Source: Algoriphagus sp. (GTDB taxonomy: Bacteria > Bacteroidota > Bacteroidia > Cytophagales > Cyclobacteriaceae). From it: a DNA stretch of 5,305 nt. The notes beneath the pieces were generated by a model that was not told the DNA's origin, did no database searches, and saw only the letters and a list, made by a program, of their open reading frames with translations. Position numbers and translations under genes: made by a program. This document shows positions 1-5,305 of the stretch, piece by piece (positions within the stretch are counted from its first letter, which is position 1; every line of letters starts with the position of its first letter). Location of the stretch: contig JALRIY010000160.1 of assembly GCA_023255285.1 (NCBI GenBank), positions 1 to 5,305 of the forward strand, written 5' to 3'.

Positions 1-1755
1 ATTATTGATGACCTGACCTTCAGAAGTTCTGTGGGTGGACAATACAATAACTACTATTTCTATGGCTATTCTAGACTTCAATACGAAAACTCAGAGAACA
101 ACTCTGCGTTTGGATACAACGAAGGAGCTGGTTTCTTTTTTGGATGGACTTTCACCAATACCCTATCTTACAAAAAGAAGATTGATAAGCATGACTTCAA
201 TGTATTGGTAGGTCAAGAAGCTTTGAACTCTGGTGCTGGAAGAAACATAAGTGCCAATGGACAAAATCCATTCTCTACTGACCCAGATTTCATTACGATC
301 TCCAACCTTCCAGTAGGTACGCGTCAAGTAAACTCTGACCAATTCAAAGGAGTTAACTTTAACTCTTACTTTGGTCAATTACGCTACACGTATGATGACA
401 AGTACATCTTGAGTGCGGTAGTTCGTCGCGACGGTTCTTCTCGATTCGGCGCAAATGCGAGATACGGTGTATTCCCAGCATTTTCTGCCGCATGGAGGGT
501 GTCTTCTGAGTCCTTCCTTCAAGGAGCAACTTGGATTGATGATTTGAAAATCCGTGGTGGTTGGGGTCAAATGGGTAACTCCAACAACGTAGATCCGAAC
601 AACCAATTCTCTTTGTTCGCAGGTAACGTAGGTGCATCTTCTTACGATATTACAGGTTCTAACTCCGGAGCAGTCATTGGTTTCAGAAGATCTCGAATTG
701 GTAACCCTAATGCTCAGTGGGAAACTGCTGTAACGCAAAACATCGGGTTTGACGGTACCTTCTACAACGGCCGTTTGGATGTGATCTTTGACTGGTGGAA
801 GAAAGACACCAAAGACTTGTTGTTTACAGTGCCAATTCCTTTGACTGCGGGTAGCAATGCTTCCCCTCCAGCAGTAAACATTGGAGAAATGTTGAACAGA
901 GGTTTAGACCTTTTGGTAACTACTAGAGGTAATTTGACCACAGATTTGACATATGAGTTGACCGTTACCGGTTCTACTTTGAAAAACGAGATTGTTTCGT
1001 TGTCTCCTGGTTTGGGCTTCATTACTTCTGTTAACCCCTCTTATCGAGGTATTCAGCCAATCCGTAATGCAGTAGGTCAGCCACTTTCCTCTTTCTTTGG
1101 ATACAACACACTTGGATTGTTTAGAAATGCGGAAGATGTAGCAAGCCATGCTACTCAAGATGGTGCCGCTCCTGGTCGCTTCAAGTTTGAAGATGTGAAC
1201 AAGGATGGTAAAATCACTCCAGACGATCGCGTATTCCTTGGAAATCCAGTTCCTGATTTTACAGGGGGTATGAATTTTACTGTAGGCTACAAAGGATTTG
1301 ACCTTTCTGCCTACTTGTATACCTCTATTGGTAACGAAATCTGGAACCAGTCTCGTTGGTTTACTGACTTCTTCCAGACTTTTGAGGGTGCTGCAATTTC
1401 CAATCGTTTGAAGAATGCTTGGACTCCTCAAAACTTGGATGCAACTATTCCTGTAGTGGAGCGAGTTTCCAACTTCTCTACTTCTAACGTAGCCAACTCT
1501 TTCTATGTGGAAGATGGATCTTACCTAAGATTACAGAACTTGACTTTGGGCTACTCAGCACCTGCTAGTGTATTGCAGAAATTGAAAATGGAAAGAGCAA
1601 GAGTTTTTGCTTCTGTAAACAACCTATTTACCTTAACAGGTTATGAAGGTTTGGATCCGGCTGTTGGTGGTGACGCTGACTTGACGTTCGGTATTGATAT
1701 CGGAAACTACCCTGTTACTAGAGGTTGGACTTTCGGTGTGAATTTGAGCTTCTAA
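1..1755 (+). CDS. SusC/RagA-family TonB-linked outer-membrane transporter, C-terminal part (5' end outside window)
   Basis: This is the beta-barrel part of a SusC-type TonB-dependent transporter, which moves large nutrients across the outer membrane with a SusD lid. The frame is open from base 1, so the GTG at 31 is internal. The 584 visible residues are a little over half of a usual 1000-1100-residue SusC; the signal peptide, carboxypeptidase-regulatory-like domain and plug lie upstream of the window. Family hallmarks, numbered from base 1, are DGSSRFG (144-150), GGWGQMGN (186-193), an EF-hand-like loop DVNKDGKITPDD (398-409) followed by GNPVPDF, and VEDGSYLRLQNLTLGY (503-518). The chain ends in GWTFGVNLSF, an aromatic-terminated last strand typical of BAM-assembled barrels. 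I see no cysteine in the visible part. The susD-like gene follows after 52 bases in the same direction, so the two are almost certainly co-transcribed. The substrate cannot be inferred from the barrel alone. Confidence 0.96.
   Translation: MIDDLTFRSSVGGQYNNYYFYGYSRLQYENSENNSAFGYNEGAGFFFGWTFTNTLSYKKKIDKHDFNVLVGQEALNSGAGRNISANGQNPFSTDPDFITISNLPVGTRQVNSDQFKGVNFNSYFGQLRYTYDDKYILSAVVRRDGSSRFGANARYGVFPAFSAAWRVSSESFLQGATWIDDLKIRGGWGQMGNSNNVDPNNQFSLFAGNVGASSYDITGSNSGAVIGFRRSRIGNPNAQWETAVTQNIGFDGTFYNGRLDVIFDWWKKDTKDLLFTVPIPLTAGSNASPPAVNIGEMLNRGLDLLVTTRGNLTTDLTYELTVTGSTLKNEIVSLSPGLGFITSVNPSYRGIQPIRNAVGQPLSSFFGYNTLGLFRNAEDVASHATQDGAAPGRFKFEDVNKDGKITPDDRVFLGNPVPDFTGGMNFTVGYKGFDLSAYLYTSIGNEIWNQSRWFTDFFQTFEGAAISNRLKNAWTPQNLDATIPVVERVSNFSTSNVANSFYVEDGSYLRLQNLTLGYSAPASVLQKLKMERARVFASVNNLFTLTGYEGLDPAVGGDADLTFGIDIGNYPVTRGWTFGVNLSF
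1192..1227 (+). other. EF-hand/dockerin-like calcium loop inside the SusC barrel
   Basis: The twelve codons encode DVNKDGKITPDD. Acidic or amide side chains sit at loop positions 1, 3, 5 and 12, with glycine at 6 and isoleucine at 8, as in EF-hand or dockerin calcium loops. A loop of this type followed by GNPxPDF is a recurrent feature of SusC-family proteins. Calcium binding here is inferred from the motif. Confidence 0.6.
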
Positions 1756-1773
1756 GCCAAACAATTAATTTTG

Positions 1774-1801
1774 AATCGAGTTATAGAAACTATAATTGAT
1801 T
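1774..1801 (+). promoter_or_regulatory. AT-rich hairpin in the susC-susD spacer
   Basis: The spacer between the SusC stop and the SusD start can fold into one hairpin. Bases 1779-1786 pair with 1790-1797 across an AAA loop (8 pairs, one G-U), and 1774-1777 pair with 1798-1801 past a single bulged G at 1778. The stem ends six bases before the SusD ATG. No U-tract follows, so it is not a terminator. It could tune initiation of susD translation or protect or process the mRNA between the two cistrons. In such AT-rich DNA a chance fold is also possible. Confidence 0.35.
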
Positions 1802-1807
1802 AAATAA

Positions 1808-3538
1808 ATGAAAAATTTCAAATTAAAAATCGGTGCCCTACTCGCATCCGGAGCGATGCTAGTAGCAGTGAGTTGTAGCGAGGAGTTCTTGGAAGTTCCG
1901 CCGGTTGGTCAATTGTCTGAAAATCAGCTTTCTTCTTTAGCTGGTCTAGACGCAGCATTGATCGCGGCCTACTCCCAAGTAAACGGACGTGGCAACAGAT
2001 TAGGGTCTCCATCCAACTGGGTGTGGGGTAGTATTAGAGGGGGTGAGGCCAACAAAGGAACTGACCCAGGTGACTTTACGTCCATCAATCCTATACAGCG
2101 TTTTGAAAATGTTGCTGCAGGGGGAGATATGGGTTCAAAGTACAACGTTGCTTACGAAGGTATTGCAAGAGCAAACAATGTATTGAGATTATTAGCGAAA
2201 GCAGGTGATGCAATTTCCGCAAATGACCAAGCTCGACTTTCTGCACAAGCACGATTCTTGAGAGCACATTTCTATTTTGAACTTGCGCGTGACTACAATC
2301 GTACTCCTTATGTGGACGAGACAGTAGATTACGGAAGCGGTTTGGAAGAAGTGAAAAATGACAAGGACTTGTGGCCTTTCATCATCGCTGACTTAGAATT
2401 TGCTATCTCAAAGCTTCCTGCAACTCAGCCTCAGGTTGGTCGTGTAAATGTTTGGGCTGCGAAGTCTTACCTAGGTAAAGTCTACATGTATACGAAGGAA
2501 TATGCCAAAGCAAAAGCCTTGTTTGACGATGTAATCGCTAATGGTGTTACTTCTAATGGCTTGAAATACGATTTAGTTCCTTACTACGACGATATGTTCC
2601 GTGGCAAGAATGATAACCACCAGGAGTCTATCTGGGCGTATCAGTCTTCTGCAAATACCGGCTCTGTCGCAAATGCTAACCCTGAGTTTGACTTGAACTT
2701 CCCTTACAATACTGGACCTGCTGGTCCAGGTAACTGCTGTGGATTCTTCCAGCCAAGCTTTACGTTCGTAAATGCGTTTAGAACTAAGGACGGACTTCCA
2801 CTTTTGGACAAGTCTTACAATAGTGCTGCAAACGAAGTTAAGAACGACATGGGTGTGGCTTCAGGAGCTGCTTTCACTCCAGATGCTGGTCCACTTGATC
2901 CAAGATTGGATCATACAGTAGGGCGTAGAGGTATTCCTTATTTGGACTGGATGGATCACCCAGGTCAAGCTTGGATCCGTAATCAGCCGAATGCAGGACC
3001 TTACTCCCCACGAAAGTATGTGTATGCTAAGTCTGAAAAAGGAACTTTCCAGGACAACTCTTCTTGGACTCCTGGATATACCGGTATCAACTTCATGATT
3101 ATCCGTTTTGCAGACATTCTTTTGCTTGCTGCAGAAGCTGAAATCGAAGTAGGTAGCGCAGAGAAAGCGCGCGAATATGTCAACCGTGTACGTACAAGAG
3201 CTATCAATTCATTCTTGAAGCGTGATGATGGCAGCGATGCTGCAAACTACCAGATAAGCACTTATACAGCTCCTTGGACAGATAAGGATGTTGCTCGAGC
3301 TGCAGTTCGTCACGAGAGACTTCTCGAATTGGGTATGGAAGGTCACCGTTTCTATGACCTTCAGCGCTGGGGTACTGCCAAGCAGGAATTGGATTTTTAT
3401 TTTGCTTATGACGGTGCTAAGCTTTCTTCCGCTCTTGGTGGAGCAACTTACACAGATAAGTATAAGTGGGTTCCGATCCCTCAAGACCAAATTGACTTGG
3501 TGGGTACTGATATTCTTACACAGAATCCAGGATTCTAA
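1808..3538 (+). CDS. SusD/RagB-family surface nutrient-binding lipoprotein
   Basis: This is a complete 576-residue SusD-like protein, within the usual family length. It is expected to sit on the cell surface as the lid of the SusC barrel and to deliver ligand into it. Residues 1-22 form a lipoprotein signal peptide with lipobox AVSC and lipid cysteine C23. The next residues, SEEFLE, resemble the acidic Bacteroidota export signal that sends lipoproteins to the cell surface. TPR-like helices appear at about 144-163 (QARFLRAHFYFELARDY) and 214-243. The C-terminal SusD/RagB hallmarks are IIRFADILLLAAEAEIE (431-447), RHERLLELGMEGHRFYDLQRW (501-521, shown in part by family consensus), WVPIPQDQI (554-562) and the terminal QNPGF. 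An unusual adjacent cysteine pair lies at C310-C311 in GNCCGFFQPS. The ATG follows an A-rich stretch without a Shine-Dalgarno sequence, normal for Bacteroidota, and it gives a full signal peptide. The ligand is unknown. Confidence 0.97.
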   Translation: MKNFKLKIGALLASGAMLVAVSCSEEFLEVPPVGQLSENQLSSLAGLDAALIAAYSQVNGRGNRLGSPSNWVWGSIRGGEANKGTDPGDFTSINPIQRFENVAAGGDMGSKYNVAYEGIARANNVLRLLAKAGDAISANDQARLSAQARFLRAHFYFELARDYNRTPYVDETVDYGSGLEEVKNDKDLWPFIIADLEFAISKLPATQPQVGRVNVWAAKSYLGKVYMYTKEYAKAKALFDDVIANGVTSNGLKYDLVPYYDDMFRGKNDNHQESIWAYQSSANTGSVANANPEFDLNFPYNTGPAGPGNCCGFFQPSFTFVNAFRTKDGLPLLDKSYNSAANEVKNDMGVASGAAFTPDAGPLDPRLDHTVGRRGIPYLDWMDHPGQAWIRNQPNAGPYSPRKYVYAKSEKGTFQDNSSWTPGYTGINFMIIRFADILLLAAEAEIEVGSAEKAREYVNRVRTRAINSFLKRDDGSDAANYQISTYTAPWTDKDVARAAVRHERLLELGMEGHRFYDLQRWGTAKQELDFYFAYDGAKLSSALGGATYTDKYKWVPIPQDQIDLVGTDILTQNPGF

Positions 3539-3559
3539 TCCCGAATTTATTTTCTAATT

Positions 3560-3593
3560 AAAGGAGAAGGTTTAAGACCTTCTCCTTTTTTTT
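3560..3593 (+). terminator. Rho-independent terminator after the SusC/SusD unit
   Basis: Bases 3560-3571 pair with 3577-3588 in a perfect 12-bp stem around the 5-base loop TTAAG. The core is GGAGAAGGT against ACCTTCTCC. An uninterrupted run of eight T (3586-3593) begins in the last stem pairs, and a second T-rich run extends to 3606. It starts 22 bases after the SusD stop codon. The upstream arm lacks a long A-run, so it should work mainly in the + direction. Confidence 0.93.
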
Positions 3594-3621
3594 GTTTCTT
3601 TTTTTTGGTTTTAAAAAGTGG

Positions 3622-3629
3622 TAAATTTC
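3622..3629 (+). promoter_or_regulatory. Weak candidate -7 element for the downstream lipoprotein gene
   Basis: TAAATTTC matches seven of eight positions of the Bacteroidota -7 consensus TAnnTTTG and lies 24 bases before the ATG at 3654. The best upstream TTG (3605-3607) is only 14 bases away, shorter than the usual spacing of about 19 bases to the -33 element. The gene follows a strong terminator and so needs either its own promoter or read-through. The match is weak and could be chance in AT-rich DNA. Confidence 0.2.
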
Positions 3630-3653
3630 TTGTTCAAATGCATTCTGAAACCT

Positions 3654-5305
3654 ATGCGATTTCTCCGAATTAGTCCAATTTACCTTCTTTTTCTTTCCTT
3701 TAGCGCTTGTGAGAAAGCCCCGACTTTATTTGAATTGAAGACTCCTGAGGAAACTGGAATCATGTTTGTGAATCAGCTCACTGAAACAGATAGCTTCAAT
3801 ATTTTGACAGATGAATATATTTTCAATGGGGGAGGGGTAGCTACTGCTGATTTTGATAACAATGGTCTTCCAGACCTATTTTTTACTGGAAATCAAGTTT
3901 CCAATCGTCTTTACCTCAATAATGGGGATTTTAAATTTGAAGACGTATCAGAAGAAGCAGGTATTCTGGCGCCAGGAAATTGGTGTACAGGTGCTGTAGT
4001 TGTAGATATCAACCAGGACGGATGGTTGGATATCTATGTGGCTGCTGCCATGAAAAAAGGACCTGGGGAGCGAGATAATCTACTTTTTGTAAACCAAGGA
4101 AAAGATGCTTATGGAAGGATAAGTTTCAAAGAAATGGGGCGTCAGTATGGAATTGCCGATGCCGGAAATTCAATGGGGGCAGCATTTCTGGATTATGATT
4201 TGGATGGAGACTTAGATTTGTATGTGCTCAATAACGAGCAATTAGTGGCCAAGCCTACCAATTTTAGAGCAAAGGTCACGGATGGGTCGGCTATAAATAA
4301 CGATTCCTTTTATAGAAATAATGGAGATGGTTCTTTCACCAATGTGACCTTGGAAGCAGGTATCCGTTACGAAGGATTTGGATTAGGGCTGGCTATTGGA
4401 GATGTCAATAATGATGGATGGCCGGATATTCATGTAAGTAATGATTACATCACCAATGATATCCTCTATCTCAACAATCAAAACGGGACTTTTACCAATC
4501 AAACAAAGGCATTATTGAGGCATCAAAGTCAATTTTCTATGGGGTCGGATTTATCCGATGTGAATAATGATGGAATGCCTGACTTGATTACTATCGATAT
4601 GCTAGGAGAGGATAGCTACCGTAAAAAGACTACCATAGGTAAGAATAGTTATCAAACGTACCTAAACAACGAAGAATTTGGCTATGATTACCAATACGTT
4701 CGCAATATGCTTCATGTCAATAATGGTCCTGGTCTTCCCTTTACTGAGGTTGGTATGCGTGCAGGTGTATACCAAACGGATTGGAGTTGGGCACCTTTGT
4801 TTGCTGACTTGGATAACGATGGTCATCGGGACTTAGTGGTTACCAACGGGTTTCCTAGAGATATTACTGACAAGGATTTCGCCAATTATCGTGCTGACGT
4901 AGGTAATATTGCTTCCGTACGCCAGCTATTGGACTCTATTCCAATTGTAAAAATTCCAAATTATGCCTACCGACAGCGAGGCGACCTAACTTTCGAGGAT
5001 GTTGGGGTAGCTTGGGGGTTAAATCAACCTTCTTTTTCTAACGGTGCAGTCACTGTAGACTTGGATTTAGATGGCGATTTGGATTATGTTGTGAATAACA
5101 TCAATGATCCTGCTTTTGTATTTGAAAACAAGTTGAATCAGCAACAGGATAGACCCAACTATTTGCGAATTCAGCTTGTGGGTCCAAATTCAAATCCCAT
5201 GGGATTAGGGGCAAAGATTTGGGTCCGTTATGGAGCAGGTAACCTTGGCTATCAAGAACAACAGGTGGTTAGGGGTTACATGTCCTCCGTTGAACCAATT
5301 GCTCA
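3654..5305 (+). CDS. FG-GAP/VCBS-repeat lipoprotein with ASPIC/UnbV domain (CRTAC1-like), 3' end outside window
   Basis: The frame is open from the ATG at 3654 to the right edge: 550 full codons, with no stop reached. Residues 1-18 are a lipoprotein signal peptide with lipobox FSAC and lipid cysteine C19. Seven calcium-loop motifs of FG-GAP/VCBS type begin at D66, D118, D180, D250, D302, D385 and D469, for example DYDLDGDLD and DLDLDGDLD. They suggest a seven-bladed beta-propeller. Family-typical segments include TDWSWAPLFADLDNDG (375-390), VVTNGFPRDITDKDF (395-409) and FSNGAVTVDLDLDGDLD (461-477). From about 502 the sequence turns into an ASPIC/UnbV domain (MGLGAKIWV at 516-524, then GYMSSVEPIA at the edge). 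Relatives in Bacteroidota are commonly about 1100 residues, so roughly half is probably missing. The molecular function is unknown; binding of a carbohydrate or protein at the envelope is plausible. Residues after C19 (EKAPT) are less acidic than in the SusD, so surface display is less certain. The ATG at 3638 is out of frame and stops quickly. Confidence 0.93.
   Translation, partial: MRFLRISPIYLLFLSFSACEKAPTLFELKTPEETGIMFVNQLTETDSFNILTDEYIFNGGGVATADFDNNGLPDLFFTGNQVSNRLYLNNGDFKFEDVSEEAGILAPGNWCTGAVVVDINQDGWLDIYVAAAMKKGPGERDNLLFVNQGKDAYGRISFKEMGRQYGIADAGNSMGAAFLDYDLDGDLDLYVLNNEQLVAKPTNFRAKVTDGSAINNDSFYRNNGDGSFTNVTLEAGIRYEGFGLGLAIGDVNNDGWPDIHVSNDYITNDILYLNNQNGTFTNQTKALLRHQSQFSMGSDLSDVNNDGMPDLITIDMLGEDSYRKKTTIGKNSYQTYLNNEEFGYDYQYVRNMLHVNNGPGLPFTEVGMRAGVYQTDWSWAPLFADLDNDGHRDLVVTNGFPRDITDKDFANYRADVGNIASVRQLLDSIPIVKIPNYAYRQRGDLTFEDVGVAWGLNQPSFSNGAVTVDLDLDGDLDYVVNNINDPAFVFENKLNQQQDRPNYLRIQLVGPNSNPMGLGAKIWVRYGAGNLGYQEQQVVRGYMSSVEPIA

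Noticed and set aside
31..33. GTG as the start of the SusC-like gene
   Set aside because: The frame is open to base 1 and the residues before it continue barrel sequence; a signal peptide and plug domain must lie upstream.
379..738. Long minus-strand open frame inside the SusC gene
   Set aside because: It is antisense to clear SusC hallmark sequence, has no recognisable domain, and its product looks like random shadow translation.
904..1431. Minus-strand open frame of 175 codons inside the SusC gene
   Set aside because: It is antisense to conserved barrel sequence, including the calcium loop, with no recognisable domain and no supporting start context.
2712..2729. Perfect 7-bp inverted repeat with a 4-base loop
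   Set aside because: It is inside the SusD coding region and is explained by codons for a Gly-Pro-Ala-Gly-Pro turn; no U-tract follows.
3288..3557. Plus-strand open frame overlapping the 3' end of SusD in another frame
   Set aside because: It lies across conserved SusD C-terminal motifs and its product is low-quality hydrophobic shadow sequence.
3638..3640. Upstream ATG as the start of the third gene
   Set aside because: It is out of frame with the propeller protein and meets a stop codon after eleven codons; the ATG at 3654 gives a proper lipoprotein signal.
4401..4583. Similar DNA at the fourth and fifth calcium motifs as a recent tandem duplication
   Set aside because: Similarity is limited to the short acidic loop codons; the blades around them differ, so shared function explains it better than recent duplication.

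Overview
The window looks like chromosomal DNA of a Bacteroidota bacterium. The evidence is a SusC/SusD outer-membrane uptake pair, start codons without Shine-Dalgarno sequences in AT-rich leaders, and a lipoprotein whose residues after the lipid cysteine resemble the Bacteroidota surface-export signal. Moderate GC content and the protein style suggest a Cytophagales member (for example Cyclobacteriaceae/Algoriphagus-like), but that placement is inference.

Layout, all on the + strand. Bases 1-1755 are the C-terminal part of a SusC-family TonB-dependent transporter, cut by the left edge. After a 52-base AT-rich spacer with a possible hairpin, bases 1808-3538 hold a complete SusD/RagB-family lipoprotein. 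A strong intrinsic terminator (3560-3593) closes this unit. A second lipoprotein gene starts at 3654 and runs off the right edge. It carries seven FG-GAP/VCBS-type calcium-binding repeats followed by the start of an ASPIC/UnbV domain.

How they work together: SusC is the outer-membrane barrel and SusD its surface lid, and together they capture and import a large nutrient, usually a glycan and sometimes a peptide. The third gene belongs to a large, poorly characterised CRTAC1-like family that in my knowledge of Bacteroidota genomes is often found beside SusC/SusD pairs. It is probably an extracytoplasmic binding or adhesion partner, but its job is not established. No glycoside hydrolase, peptidase, sulfatase or regulator is visible here, so the substrate cannot be named.

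No RNA genes, mobile elements, CRISPR arrays or integration scars were seen. The window is mostly a recognisable Bacteroidota nutrient-uptake locus; the least understood component is the calcium-propeller lipoprotein.
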